From DASWJZ01 sp963792885 (lineage in GTDB: Bacteria > Pseudomonadota > Alphaproteobacteria > Rhizobiales > Afifellaceae): DNA of 64,000 bases. Shown here piece after piece: positions 53,695-63,031 of this stretch. The stretch's first letter is position 1; every line of letters begins with the position of its first letter. The stretch is taken from NCBI GenBank assembly GCA_963792885.1, contig CAWBXX010000001.1, forward strand, positions 62,001-126,000, written 5' to 3'. The notes under the pieces were generated by a model. It worked only from the letters and a program-made list of their open reading frames with translations, ran no database searches and was not told the origin of the DNA. The translations under genes and the position numbers were made by a program.

Positions 53695-56283
53695 CTACTT
53701 CATCAACACGCTCGATCGCCCGCCGGAGATCAGCGCCGTCACGTCGATCAGCGCGGTCGCGATGCCAAATCCGCTCGGGCAGGCAAGGTATTGCGGCGTC
53801 CATACGGGATCGAACTTCTGCTTGAAGGCCTTCAGCCCCTCGAAGCCATAGAAGTCCTCGGCGTGGCGATAGAGCAGCGTGCCGATCCGGCTCCAGCTTG
53901 AGGCGAGCGGATGGTCGGCGAGTCCGGCGAGCGGCGCAGCGCCGAGATTGAACCAGCGAAAGCCGGAGTCCCTGCCGTAGAGCAGTAGCCGCGCGAAAAG
54001 CGCGTCCATCAAGAAATTCCCCCGATCCGGCAGATGGCGCATCAGGTCGACCGACATCTCGTTCTTCCCCGCGCTCCGCCAGATATTGGCGAATGCCACG
54101 ATCTCCTCTCCGGCGCTGAGCACCGCACAATCGAATTCCGCCATGTAGGCGTCGGAGAAGTTGCCGAGCGAGAACGCCTTCTCGTGGCCCGACTTGATCC
54201 TGAGCCATTCGTCGGAGACGCGACGAAGCGCCTCCATGTGGCTCGGCACTTCCGCCTTCGGGATGATCGCGAAGCTCATGCCCTCGCGATCGACGCGCCG
54301 GTCGGCACGACGGAAGTCGCCGCGCTTCGAGCCTTCGAGCGTGAAGCTCGATAGCTCCACTCGTGCCACCTCGCCGATCTTCAGGATCGACAGTCCCATG
54401 TCGATGTAGATCGGCAAATAGGTCTGCCCGACCGCGTAGTAGACGGCGTTGCCGCCGGCGCGGTCGGCAAGCTCGCGGAAGGCCCAGATCAAGTCCGGCG
54501 CGGCCGTGCCCGCGCCGACGGGATCGCCCATCGTGATCCAGCTTCGGCCGGTGTGGCCGTACATGAGGAAACCGGCGCGATCGCTGCTCATCAGGAATTT
54601 CTTGTCGCCGAGGAGCGCGACATTGGTCTGCGTCAGCGGCGAGGCGGCGACGAGCGCGCGGATGTCGTCGCTCACCGGATCGGCCACGAACTTCGCGTCG
54701 AAGGCGCGGCGCATGAAGAGGTCGACCGCCGCCCAAACCAGGACAGCGGCGACGACCACCATGGCGCGGAGGAACCGCGGGGCGCCGCCGGACCAGGCGA
54801 ATTGCCACCAGAGCTCCTGCGCGTAGTCGACGTGGCGGTAGTTGAAGAAGCCGAGCCATGCCGCGGCCATGCAGGCGGAGAGAGCCATCGCGAGCCAGCC
54901 CGGCGATACGCGGAGCGCGCTCACCGGGCCGCCTCGGTAGAAGGAGGCGCGGAAGACATAAAGCACGAGCGCCATGGCGACGAGAACCAGCGCCTCGTCC
55001 CAATCGAGGCCTTTCAGAAGCGACGCGGCGGCGCCGGCGAGAAGCAGGATCTCGGTCAGGAGCCAGGCGGCGCTCAGGCGCCTCAACAGCCCGCGCGCCA
55101 CGAGGAGCAGCGCCACGCCGATGATGCTTCCGATCAGATGCGAGCTCTCGACCACGAAGAGCGGCAGCCATTCGCGGATGCTCTGCAGCCGCTCGATCTC
55201 CGGCGCGAGCGCGGCGGAGAAAAGCAGCACGGTGCCGGAGAGAAACGCTATCAGCGCGGCCGCCAAGGGAACGAGCGGCCCCAGGGTCCTCGCGGTCTGC
55301 TCGGCTGCGGCCGAGATGCGGCGCTTGTTGCGCAGGCCTTCCCAGACGGCGAGCCCGCTCGCCGCGATGACGAACGGCACGACGTAATAGACGAGGCGGT
55401 AGATGATGAGGCCGGCGATGACGCCGGCGCTCATCGTCTGACCGAGCGCGGCGATGATCGCCGCCTCGAAGACGCCAAAGCCGCCGGGGGCGTGGCTCGC
55501 GAGGCCCAGAAGGATGGCGCCGCAATAGAGCACGATGAAATAAGGAAAGGCCGGCATCGCCTCGGGCGGGAGCACGACGTAGAGGACGCCGGCCGAGGCG
55601 GCGAGGTCGATGGAGCCAGCGATGATCTGGCCGACCGCGATCTCGCGGCGGGGCAGCGGCAAGGACCAGCGGAAGATCCGCAGCACGCGCGGGGCGCGCC
55701 CGAGCCAAACGACGCCATAAGCGAGCGCCGCGGCCAATCCCAATCCGAGGAAGATCTCGATACGGATTCCGAGCGGCCGGAGCGCCGTGATGCCGCGCGG
55801 ATCGAGGATCAGCGCCGCCGCGAGGAGAGCGACAAAACCGAACCAGAAGGTGACGGAGGAATTGGCGTAGATGCGCAGGATGTCGGCGGCGTCGAGGCCG
55901 AGCACCGAGTAGATGCGGTAGCGCATGACGCCCGACGTCACCGCCCCGAAGCCGAGAAGATTCGAGACGGCGTGGGAGGCGGCGCCGGCGACCGCCGCTC
56001 GACCCGCCGATATCTCGCCCGGCGCGACGGAGCGGACCGCCAGCACGTCGAAGCTCGCGATGGCGGAAAAGCTCACTGCCGTCAGGAGAAGTGCGAAGAC
56101 GATCTGCTCGGGGCGGATGGCGTCCAGTGCCGCGCGCACCTGCGCCGGTCCGACATCCCTGAGCACCGCGCGGACCGCAATAACCGCCAGGATCGCAAAG
56201 CCGATGCTGAGGAACGGCACCAGCAGTCGCCGGAGCCCGGCGTAGCGCCCGATTTGAGGCTCCGCGGCTTTGCGCCGGCTCAA
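53695..56283 (-). CDS. mprF: Phosphatidylglycerol lysyltransferase-type protein (MprF/LpiA)
   Basis: Membrane protein of 862 residues. Residues about 1-540 are some 14 helices with the flippase-type N-terminal domain (GFGAVTSGVMRYRIYSVLGL, ASHAPGGFGVFEAAIIAALG). Residues about 560-862 are the cytoplasmic DUF2156 GNAT-like transferase: DKKFLMSSDRAGFLMYGHTGRSWITMGDPVGAG, DMGLSILKIGEVARVELSSFTLEGSKRGDFR, EMSVDLMRHLPDRGNFLMDALFARLLLYG, FKQKFDPVWTPQYLA. It adds an amino acid from aminoacyl-tRNA to phosphatidylglycerol and moves the product outward, lowering surface charge; LpiA in rhizobia is acid-induced. Lys versus Ala specificity is not visible here. Confidence 0.93.
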   Translation of the reverse strand: MSRRKAAEPQIGRYAGLRRLLVPFLSIGFAILAVIAVRAVLRDVGPAQVRAALDAIRPEQIVFALLLTAVSFSAIASFDVLAVRSVAPGEISAGRAAVAGAASHAVSNLLGFGAVTSGVMRYRIYSVLGLDAADILRIYANSSVTFWFGFVALLAAALILDPRGITALRPLGIRIEIFLGLGLAAALAYGVVWLGRAPRVLRIFRWSLPLPRREIAVGQIIAGSIDLAASAGVLYVVLPPEAMPAFPYFIVLYCGAILLGLASHAPGGFGVFEAAIIAALGQTMSAGVIAGLIIYRLVYYVVPFVIAASGLAVWEGLRNKRRISAAAEQTARTLGPLVPLAAALIAFLSGTVLLFSAALAPEIERLQSIREWLPLFVVESSHLIGSIIGVALLLVARGLLRRLSAAWLLTEILLLAGAAASLLKGLDWDEALVLVAMALVLYVFRASFYRGGPVSALRVSPGWLAMALSACMAAAWLGFFNYRHVDYAQELWWQFAWSGGAPRFLRAMVVVAAVLVWAAVDLFMRRAFDAKFVADPVSDDIRALVAASPLTQTNVALLGDKKFLMSSDRAGFLMYGHTGRSWITMGDPVGAGTAAPDLIWAFRELADRAGGNAVYYAVGQTYLPIYIDMGLSILKIGEVARVELSSFTLEGSKRGDFRRADRRVDREGMSFAIIPKAEVPSHMEALRRVSDEWLRIKSGHEKAFSLGNFSDAYMAEFDCAVLSAGEEIVAFANIWRSAGKNEMSVDLMRHLPDRGNFLMDALFARLLLYGRDSGFRWFNLGAAPLAGLADHPLASSWSRIGTLLYRHAEDFYGFEGLKAFKQKFDPVWTPQYLACPSGFGIATALIDVTALISGGRSSVLMK

Positions 56284-56378
56284 CGTCTCTCTCCCTGCGA
56301 TCTGATTCGAGGCCCGTCTAGCCTATCCAGACGACGGGTCTCTATCGGTTAACCGCCCGCGATCTCTTCGGCCGGTCG

Positions 56379-57308
56379 TCAGGCGGCGAGGCTTGCGGCA
56401 ATATCTCCCCTCCCCGCCTTCCGCGCCGCCGCAATCACGGTGTTCGCCATCAGCATCGCGATGGTCATCGGGCCGACGCCGCCCGGCACCGGCGTAATCG
56501 CACCGGCGACATGCGATGCGCCGGCAAAGTCCACGTCGCCGACGAGCCTCGTCTTGCCCTCGCCTTTCTCAGGTGCCGGCACACGGTTGATGCCGACGTC
56601 GATGACGCAGGCGCCAGGTTTCACCCAATCGGCCTTCACCATCTCGGGCCGGCCGACTGCGGCCACCAGGATGTCGCCACGCCGGCAGACGGCGGGGAGA
56701 TCGCGCGTGCGGCTGTGGCAGATCGTGACCGTGCAGTTCTCGGCGAGGAGAAGCTGCGCCACCGGCTTGCCGACGATGTTGGAGCGCCCGACGATCACCG
56801 CTTCGAGTCCGGAGAGGTCTTCCCCGAGCGCGTGCTTGGCGAGGATGACGCTGCCGGCCGGCGTGCAGGGCACGAGCGCCTGGTCAAGCGCGCCCGAGGT
56901 CAGCCTTCCGACATTGATCGGGTGGAACCCGTCCACGTCCTTGTCGGGGTCGACCGCCATCAACACCTTCGACGCGTCGATCTGCTTCGGCAGCGGAAGC
57001 TGCACCAGGATACCGTGGATCGCAGGATCGGCATTCAGCTTCGCGACGAGCGCGAGAAGGTCGGATTCGGAGGTGTCGACCGACAGCGTGTGCTGCTCGG
57101 AATGGAAGCCGCATTCTGCCGCCGTGCGGCTCTTGTTCCTCACATAGACGGCGCTTGCCGGGTCCTCGCCGACCAGCACGACGGCAATCCCGGGATTGAC
57201 GCCGGCCTCCGCCTTGAGCTGCGTACCCGCCGCCTTCGCCTTTTCCACCATTGCGGCAGCGATGCTCTTGCCGTCGATCCGCCGGGCTTCCTTCGTCGCA
57301 ACATCCAT
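56379..57308 (-). CDS. folD: Methylenetetrahydrofolate dehydrogenase/cyclohydrolase
   Basis: Bifunctional cytoplasmic enzyme of 309 residues interconverting 5,10-methylene-THF and 10-formyl-THF with NADP. Motifs: YVRNKSRTAAECGFHSE with the catalytic Lys, HGILVQLPLPKQID, KDVDGFHPINVGRL, VIVGRSNIVGKPVAQLLL (nucleotide loop), TVTICHSRT and ITPVPGGVGPMTIAMLMANTV. ATG 57308 gives MDVATKEARRIDGKSIA; the longer frame lacks homology. With Fhs and the demethylating enzymes it completes the route from methyl groups to formyl-THF and formate. Confidence 0.96.
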   Translation of the reverse strand: MDVATKEARRIDGKSIAAAMVEKAKAAGTQLKAEAGVNPGIAVVLVGEDPASAVYVRNKSRTAAECGFHSEQHTLSVDTSESDLLALVAKLNADPAIHGILVQLPLPKQIDASKVLMAVDPDKDVDGFHPINVGRLTSGALDQALVPCTPAGSVILAKHALGEDLSGLEAVIVGRSNIVGKPVAQLLLAENCTVTICHSRTRDLPAVCRRGDILVAAVGRPEMVKADWVKPGACVIDVGINRVPAPEKGEGKTRLVGDVDFAGASHVAGAITPVPGGVGPMTIAMLMANTVIAAARKAGRGDIAASLAA

Positions 57309-57430
57309 CCGGATTCCCCTTCCTGCGCAGGCGCCTTTTAGCAGGGGAATAGGCAAATGCGCGTCCCAATGCGACGCGGCGGCGTGCCCCGGTTGGCCTT
57401 TCTTAAGGTGGCTCCGATAGGCCGCTCCCC

Positions 57431-59245
57431 GTGTCCGCCTTAAGTGAATCGGCCAGCCCCCAAACGCGCGCGGAAAGCCGCCCCGCCGGCTTCGCGCCGA
57501 TCCTCGTCGCCTGGCTCTTGGCGCTCGCCATCATCGCCACCGCCGCGGTGCCGATGGCCATCAAGACCGTCCGCGACGGCACGCTCTTCGACAACGACGA
57601 CGCGATGCGCCTCGTCGAGATGCGCGACTGGATGGCGGGCCAAAGCTGGTTCGACATGACGGAGCACCGCGTCGACCCGCCGACGGGCATGCTCTCCCAT
57701 TGGTCGCGGCTGATCGAGCTGCCGATGGCGGCCGCGATCCGCGCGCTCTCCGCAACGCTCGATCGCGGTCTCGCCGAACGGATCGTCATCGCCGTCTGGC
57801 CGCTCGTGCTTCTCGCGGCGCTGGTCCTCACCATTCTGCGTCTTGCCGCGCGCGTTTTCCCGCCGCCGGTGTCTCTTGCCGCCGCGGCGATGGTGGCGCT
57901 CAACCCGATCCTTCAGTTCCAGCTCCTTCCCGGCCGCATCGATCACCACGGCACGCAAATGCTGCTGGTGCTCCTCCTCGGCTTCGCCACGATCCGCGCC
58001 ATCGTCGAAAAGCGGCCGGGCGCCGCCGTCGCGGCAGGCGTGGTTTCCGCGGTGTCGCTTGCGATCGGACTTGAGGCCGTGCCACTCGTCGCGTTGGCGG
58101 CCGGCCTCTTCGGCCTCGCGTTCATCATCGAGGGTGCGCCCTCTCGACGCATCGTCGCCGTCTTCGGCGCAACCTTCGCGCTTTCCACCCTTCTCCTTTT
58201 CGCCGCGACCGTGGCGCCTTCGCGGTGGGGCGTCGTTGAATCGGATGCGCTCTCGCTGCCGTGGCTCTGGATGGCGGCCGGCGGCGGAGGTGCGCTCGTG
58301 CTGCTTGCCTCGGCGCCGTCGCCAAGCAGGTTGCGCCGCGCAGTCTTCACCGTGGGTGCCGGCGCCATCGTCTCCGCGGCCTTCATCGCAGTCTGGCCGC
58401 ACGTCCTCGCCGGGCCACTCGCCGATATCGATCCGCTCGTGCGCGAGCTGTGGCTTGAGGGCGTCGGAGAGGCGAAGCCGCTTCCGCTTCTCGTCTCGCA
58501 GAACCCCGAGAACTTCCTCTATTTCCTCGCCTTCCCGACGGTCGGCTGGCTCGGCCTTTTGACCGCGGCGCTCCGCGAAGGCCGCAGGCGTCCGGATTTC
58601 CTTCTGCTCTTCGCTTTTACGAGCATGGGATTGGCTCTTGCCCTCGTGGAGATGCGCGGCGCGTCTTTCGCCTCACTCTTCGCGATCTTCGGATGGCTCT
58701 ATCCGGTGGATCGCGCGCTCTCCTGGCTCGGCGGCGACAAGAACCGAGCCGGCCGCGCGCTCGTCTCCACCTGCGTTATCCTGTTGGCAGTCGTCTGTTC
58801 GCTCCCTTATCCGTGGAGCGCCGTCGGCCATGCCGTGAAGGCAAGCAAGTCGCCCGCCATATCGCTTACGAGCTGCGGCGTCCGCGAGGACATGGCGGCG
58901 CTCGCCTCCGAGCCGCAAGGCCTCGTACTCGCGCCTCTCAAACTCGGCCCGCGTATCCTGGTGGCGACGGATCACGACGTGGTTTCCGCCCCCTACCACC
59001 GCAACAATGCCGGCAACCGCTTCGCGCTAGAGACGCTGACCGCCGCCCCCGACGCCGCGCATGCGCGCATCAAGGAGCGTGGCGTGCGCTACCTCGCGCT
59101 TTGCCTTGGCGACACCGACCTTCCGCGCCTCCTTGCCTATCGCAAGAATTCGCTGCTTCAGACACTCGTCGACGGGACGCCGCCCGCGTGGCTCGCGCCG
59201 CTTCCCGCGAGCGGACCCATCCGCGCCTGGCGTGTCCTCGACTAG
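57431..59245 (+). CDS. GT-C-fold membrane protein (putative glycosyltransferase)
   Basis: Polytopic protein of 604 residues with 11-13 helices, starting at GTG 57431. An early luminal loop has DNDDAMRLVEMRDWMAGQSWFDMTEHRVDPPTGMLSHWSRLIELP, typical of the first periplasmic loop with acidic residues of GT-C enzymes (STT3/ArnT-like); NPILQFQLLPGRIDHHGTQMLL is a second conserved loop seen in STT3-like proteins. The C-terminal 130 residues are a soluble domain (GVREDMAALASEPQGLVLAPLKLGPRILVATDH). It may transfer a lipid-linked sugar on the outer face of the inner membrane. The frame is intact and there is no operon partner except the small gene after it. Confidence 0.8.
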   Translation: MSALSESASPQTRAESRPAGFAPILVAWLLALAIIATAAVPMAIKTVRDGTLFDNDDAMRLVEMRDWMAGQSWFDMTEHRVDPPTGMLSHWSRLIELPMAAAIRALSATLDRGLAERIVIAVWPLVLLAALVLTILRLAARVFPPPVSLAAAAMVALNPILQFQLLPGRIDHHGTQMLLVLLLGFATIRAIVEKRPGAAVAAGVVSAVSLAIGLEAVPLVALAAGLFGLAFIIEGAPSRRIVAVFGATFALSTLLLFAATVAPSRWGVVESDALSLPWLWMAAGGGGALVLLASAPSPSRLRRAVFTVGAGAIVSAAFIAVWPHVLAGPLADIDPLVRELWLEGVGEAKPLPLLVSQNPENFLYFLAFPTVGWLGLLTAALREGRRRPDFLLLFAFTSMGLALALVEMRGASFASLFAIFGWLYPVDRALSWLGGDKNRAGRALVSTCVILLAVVCSLPYPWSAVGHAVKASKSPAISLTSCGVREDMAALASEPQGLVLAPLKLGPRILVATDHDVVSAPYHRNNAGNRFALETLTAAPDAAHARIKERGVRYLALCLGDTDLPRLLAYRKNSLLQTLVDGTPPAWLAPLPASGPIRAWRVLD

Positions 59246-59289
59246 CGCCGCCCCTTGCACTGCCGCGCCGAGGGCGCGACCATCCGACG

Positions 59290-59664
59290 ATGGCCCGCAT
59301 CCTGTTCGATTTCGGCGGTGTGACGCTCGAAGCAGAGACACTCGCAACGCCGACCGCGGACGCGATCCTCGCGGCGTTGCCGCTTGACGTCACGGTCCAG
59401 ACCTGGGGCGAGGAAGTCTATTTCGGGATCGGTGTCTCGACGCCGCGGGAGGCGGATGCCCGCGCCGTGGTCGAGGCGGGCGAGATCGCCTATTGGCCGG
59501 ACGGCGAAGCGATCGCCATCGGCTTCGGCCGCACGCCTATCTCACGCGCAGACGAAATTCGACTGGCGAGTCCCTGCAATGTTTGGGCACAGGCGCTCGG
59601 CGACGTGCGGACGCTGAAGAGCGTACGCGCCGGCACGCATGTCACGGTGTCGGTGATCGGCTGA
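59290..59664 (+). CDS. Cyclophilin-like-fold protein (DUF3830/TM1367 type)
   Basis: Small protein of 124 residues: MARILFDFGGVTLEAETLATPTADAILAALPLDVTVQTWGEEVYFGIGVSTP, then GEIAYWPDGEAIAIGFGRTPIS and CNVWAQALGDVRTLKSVRAGTHVTVSVI. The W-G-E-E-V-Y-F and Y-W-P-x-G-x-A-I-x-I-x-F-G-x-T-P-I-S signatures mark the cyclophilin-like fold family without the classical prolyl isomerase active site. Function unknown. It begins at ATG 59290, 44 bp after the GT-C gene, and its stop is 36 bp from the convergent kinase. Confidence 0.85.
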   Translation: MARILFDFGGVTLEAETLATPTADAILAALPLDVTVQTWGEEVYFGIGVSTPREADARAVVEAGEIAYWPDGEAIAIGFGRTPISRADEIRLASPCNVWAQALGDVRTLKSVRAGTHVTVSVIG

Positions 59665-59700
59665 CGCGAGCGCGCACAACCTCAGACGGATAAGCCGTGC

Positions 59701-60720
59701 TTACGGGCGGACGAAAGCGACGCTAACGCATGTGCCCCCGCCCGGTGCGTCGGTGATGCCGATGCGTGCTGCGCAAATATCAGCGATCTCTTTGACAATC
59801 GCGAGCCCAAGGCCGCTGCCGTCGTAGGGGGCGCCGGGGGCCCGCCAGAACCGCTCAAATACTTTTTGGCGATGCTCCGGAGCAATTCCTGGCCCGCGAT
59901 CGATCACCTCCAGCTTTCCGTCGGCATCGACAACGACGGTCACCTCGGCCCCGCCGGGCGACACTGAAATCGCGTTTTCGATGAGATTTCCCGTGAGGTC
60001 GCCGATCAACAGCGCCTCTCCGCGGACAATCACCGGCTCCTGCGGACGTTCCAATGCTACCGTCGATCCACGGGCGACTGCGAGCGGAGCAAGGACCGCG
60101 AGCGTTTCCGCCGCGACCTTGGCCAAGTCGGCCGTGCCCAGGGTGGGCTCGATGCGGGCATCAAGCCTTGAGATCTCCAGCAGCTGTGCGACCAGACGGC
60201 TGATGCGTTTCAGGTCGTCCTGCAGCGGTTCGATCCTCTTGTCCGGACCGAGCGCCTCTAGTCCCGCAGAGAGTAGCTGCAGCGGCGAGCGCAGCGCGTG
60301 GGCTGCATTCGCGGTGAAACGGCGCTGGTGGGCGAAGCCTGCCTCGACCCGGTCCAGCATCTCGTTGGTGGCCCGCACGAGCGGCAGGATTTCAGAAGGC
60401 ACGTCCGCTTCCGGCAGCCGTTGGTCCAGCGCGCCGGGATTAATCTGGGCGGCACGCGTCGATATCGTGCGGAGCGGCGCGAGGCTGCGACGCAGCGTGA
60501 GCGCCGCGAGCGCGAGCGTGACGGCGAGAATAAGCGGCACCGTCCAGGCGATATGGACGAAAAACTCCCCCATGACTTCATGCACGGTGAGCTGGGTATG
60601 CTGTTCCTGGACCTGGCCGACATGGAGCGCGAACCAGCCCGCTATCACCGCGAATGCGATGGTGAGCACGAGGCCCAGCCGCAACAGCAGCGTCGCTTCG
60701 AGTGACCGCGGGGCCTTCAC
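59701..60720 (-). CDS. Sensor histidine kinase (OmpR-system partner)
   Basis: Membrane kinase of 339 residues. Helix 1 (LLLRLGLVLTIAFAVIAGWFALHV), a short periplasmic loop of about 25 residues, helix 2 (IAWTVPLILAVTLALAALTL), a HAMP-like linker, the H-box FTANAAHALRSPL with His141 (the usual Glu after His is Ala), and ATPase motifs GNLIENAISVSPGG, VIDRGPGIAPEH, FERFWRAPGAPYDGSGLGLAIVKE. The small loop suggests sensing in the membrane or of redox state, which is inference. Its ATG overlaps the regulator stop (ATGA), so the pair is coupled. Confidence 0.92.
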   Translation of the reverse strand: MKAPRSLEATLLLRLGLVLTIAFAVIAGWFALHVGQVQEQHTQLTVHEVMGEFFVHIAWTVPLILAVTLALAALTLRRSLAPLRTISTRAAQINPGALDQRLPEADVPSEILPLVRATNEMLDRVEAGFAHQRRFTANAAHALRSPLQLLSAGLEALGPDKRIEPLQDDLKRISRLVAQLLEISRLDARIEPTLGTADLAKVAAETLAVLAPLAVARGSTVALERPQEPVIVRGEALLIGDLTGNLIENAISVSPGGAEVTVVVDADGKLEVIDRGPGIAPEHRQKVFERFWRAPGAPYDGSGLGLAIVKEIADICAARIGITDAPGGGTCVSVAFVRP

Positions 60721-61397
60721 GTTGCCGTTTCAGCGGGGGCGAGCATATAGCCAAGTCCCCGGAAGGTATGAATACGCACGGTCGCCTGCGCATCCTCCAG
60801 GCGCCGGCGCAGATGGTGGACATGCACCGGGATGGCGTTCGATTCCGGCACGTCGAGACCGTATGCCTTGTCGATGAGCGTGTCCTTGGTGACCACGGAT
60901 CGGGCTGAAAGAACGAGTTGTTCCAGGACCGCAAGTTCGTGACGAGGCAGTGGCAGCGGCCGCCCATCCACGATCGCCGCGCGCGACGCGAAATCGAAGG
61001 CTAGGTTCCCGATTGTCTCGATGCGTCCGAAGACGGCGCCTGGACGGCGCAGCAGCGCGCGCACGCGTGCCACCAGTTCCGCCATCGCGAACGGTTTGAT
61101 GAGGTAGTCGTCCGCGCCCTTCTCGAGCCCGGCCACACGATCCTCGATGGAATCCAGGGCGGTCAGCATGAGAATTGGGAGGTCTCGTCCATCACGCCTG
61201 ACCGCGGCGACGAGATCAAGCGCATCGCCGTCGGGCAAGGTTCGGTCGACGATCAGCGCGTCAAAATTCTCGGTGGCGACAAGCGTGAACGCATCGGCGA
61301 GGCGTCCGCTCGTGTCGGCGGCAAAACCGGCTTCGAGCAGCGCGTCGGCCAACAACCGAGCGAGCCGGGCTTCGTCTTCAATGATCAGGACACGCAT
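60717..61397 (-). CDS. OmpR-family response regulator
   Basis: Regulator of 226 residues. Receiver domain: LIIEDEARLARLLADALLEAG, phospho-acceptor Asp51 in ALIVDRTLPDG, MLTALDSIEDRVAGLEKGADDYLIKPFAMAELVARVRALLRR. C-terminal OmpR/PhoB winged helix: LPLPRHELAVLEQLVLSARSVVTKDTLIDKAYG and NAIPVHVHHLRRRLEDAQATVRIHTFRGLGYMLAP. It is divergent from two cytochrome genes and co-transcribed with its kinase, so control of the cytochromes is likely. As an OmpR-type protein it is one candidate for the 11 bp repeat motif at 6643 and 46487. Confidence 0.95.
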   Translation of the reverse strand: MRVLIIEDEARLARLLADALLEAGFAADTSGRLADAFTLVATENFDALIVDRTLPDGDALDLVAAVRRDGRDLPILMLTALDSIEDRVAGLEKGADDYLIKPFAMAELVARVRALLRRPGAVFGRIETIGNLAFDFASRAAIVDGRPLPLPRHELAVLEQLVLSARSVVTKDTLIDKAYGLDVPESNAIPVHVHHLRRRLEDAQATVRIHTFRGLGYMLAPAETAT

Positions 61398-61536
61398 TCG
61401 AGGGAGCCATACAACTCGAAAACTGCCTTAAACAAGCAGTGTTAGGACGTCCAGAGGATGAGCCAGTCGCCGCGAGGATCGGGTGCCCGGCGCGGGGCGC
61501 GGTCGGACAGCTTTCCGCGAAAATAGGGAGGTGGGC

Positions 61537-62019
61537 ATGATTTCAGTTCGCAATACGGCACTTGCGTTGGCAGGCCTGATGGTGGCTGCAGGAGGTGGCG
61601 CTTATGCCGCTTCGGACTGGCTGACGGGAAGCACCGAGGAGAAGCTGACCACCCTCGCCGGAATTCAACCCGGCTTGGGAACCGTCATGATCGAGTATTC
61701 GAACCGCTACACCAACACCTATTATGCCGCGAAAGCCGGCAACTGGGATCTTGCCGCGTATCAGCTGAAAGAAGCGCTTGAGATCCAGGAGGTAGGCGAA
61801 GCTACAAGGCCGGCGCGTGCGCAAGCGCTGAAGCTTTTCGAGGACGCCTACCTGACGAAACTCGACGACTTCATCAAAGCGAAGGACTTCGGCCAGTTCG
61901 AAACGGCGTTCAACAATGGCGTCAAGGGCTGCAACGGCTGTCATGCTTCGCAGGGATTTGCCTTCATCGAGTACCAGTTGCCGGATACGGCGCCGGCACC
62001 CTTGAAGCTTGCACCGTAG
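61537..62019 (+). CDS. Secreted c-type cytochrome, c'-like
   Basis: Exported cytochrome of 160 residues. Leader ISVRNTALALAGLMVAAGGGAYA; then a mostly helical protein (GLGTVMIEYSNRYTNTYYAAKAGNWDLAAYQLKEALEIQEVGE, ARAQALKLFEDAYLTKLDDFIKAKDFGQFETAFNNGVKGCNGCHASQGF). The single haem site CNGCH lies near the C-terminus after four helices, an arrangement like cytochrome c'. No distal Met is evident, so the haem may be five-coordinate and able to bind NO or similar gases; this is inference. It is 139 bp from the divergent response regulator gene and precedes a membrane cytochrome. Confidence 0.83.
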   Translation: MISVRNTALALAGLMVAAGGGAYAASDWLTGSTEEKLTTLAGIQPGLGTVMIEYSNRYTNTYYAAKAGNWDLAAYQLKEALEIQEVGEATRPARAQALKLFEDAYLTKLDDFIKAKDFGQFETAFNNGVKGCNGCHASQGFAFIEYQLPDTAPAPLKLAP

Positions 62020-62257
62020 GGCGGCGGGCCGACGGGGCTCGGCGAGACGGGCCTCCGTCCGCGTTGTGCGCCGGCTGAACGTGGAGCGGGTTCGCTCGAA
62101 CAGGCTCCGGCTGAGGGATGCCGGCTCCATGCGTCGAGGATAATCTCGCACTCGATGTCAGGTGCGTACCGGTCGCGTGGCCGCCCGCTGTGGCGGTCGC
62201 GCTGACGTTTGCGTCTGGGCGGAGTTTGAAGCGCAAGAGATCGGAGCGGCGGGGGTC

Positions 62258-63024
62258 ATGCCACAAGTCCACCGGATGTTCTTCCATTACAGCGAGCTGC
62301 CGCTCAGCGTTCGTACGCTATACACGATGACGCTGCTCGTTATGGGGATCGGCTACCTCTTCGCCATGATCCAGATCTACGAGGTCGACGCCGGCCGCGA
62401 CGGTAAGACGGGTCTATCGGCAAGCGACATCGCCATAGCCTATGGCGGCAACAAGACAGCGAGTGAGCTTGAGTCTGCCTTGTCGGGACCGATGTCGGGG
62501 ATACTGCTCGGCAGACGATGTCGCGGCTATCACGACATGGGTGCACGCCGGCGCCGACAAGGCAGAATACGAAAAGCAGATCGGCCCGATCATTGCTCAG
62601 CGGTGCGCCGGTTGCCACGACGGCAGCAACCCGCATATCCCCAATCTCAGCAGCTACGACGACGTCGCGAAGGACGGCGCAAATCGACACAGGGATGAGT
62701 ATCGCGACCCTGGTACGCGTCTCCCACATCCACATGTTCGGCGTTACGTTCATATTCTTCATCATGGGGCTGATCTTCAGCCACGCCTTCGTGCGGCCGG
62801 TGTGGTTCAAGTGCCTCGTCATCGCGCTTCCGTTCCTAGCGGTGATCATAGACACCGGTTCCTGGTACCTGACGAAGATCAACCCCGCCTTCGCCTGGAC
62901 GGTCATCGTTGGTGGCGCGCTGATGGGGCTAAGCTTTGCGACACAGTGGATCGTCTCGATGTACCAGATCTGGTTCTACAGGTACCCGGGCGCGGGGCAT
63001 CCGGCCAATCCCGTGATAGGTTGA
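62258..63024 (+). CDS. Membrane-bound c-type cytochrome (frameshifted)
   Basis: Membrane protein of about 250 residues with one haem c. N-terminal helix (TLYTMTLLVMGIGYLFAMIQIY), then a periplasmic part ending in IGPIIAQRCAGCHDGSNPHIPNLSSYDDVAK, then three helices (IHMFGVTFIFFIMGLIFSHAFV, FKCLVIALPFLAVIIDTGSWYL, AWTVIVGGALMGLSFATQWIVSMYQIWFY). His residues in VSHIHMFG and IFSHAFV could bind a b haem. The frame breaks at about 62507 (extra C; corrected GILSADDVAAITTW) and about 62675 (extra G; corrected DAQIDTGMSIATL). It follows the c'-like cytochrome by 238 bp. Likely a quinone-side partner of that cytochrome; function unproven. Confidence 0.75.
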
Positions 63025-63031
63025 CCTGTCG

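Noticed and set aside
52946..55708. A 920-codon minus-strand frame rich in Arg and Ala
   Set aside because: Most of it is an alternative frame of mprF, and its end is antisense to the PfkB gene; composition is shadow-like.
54553..56352. A 599-codon plus-strand frame opposite mprF
   Set aside because: Charged, repeat-like product without domains; antisense to a well-supported membrane protein.
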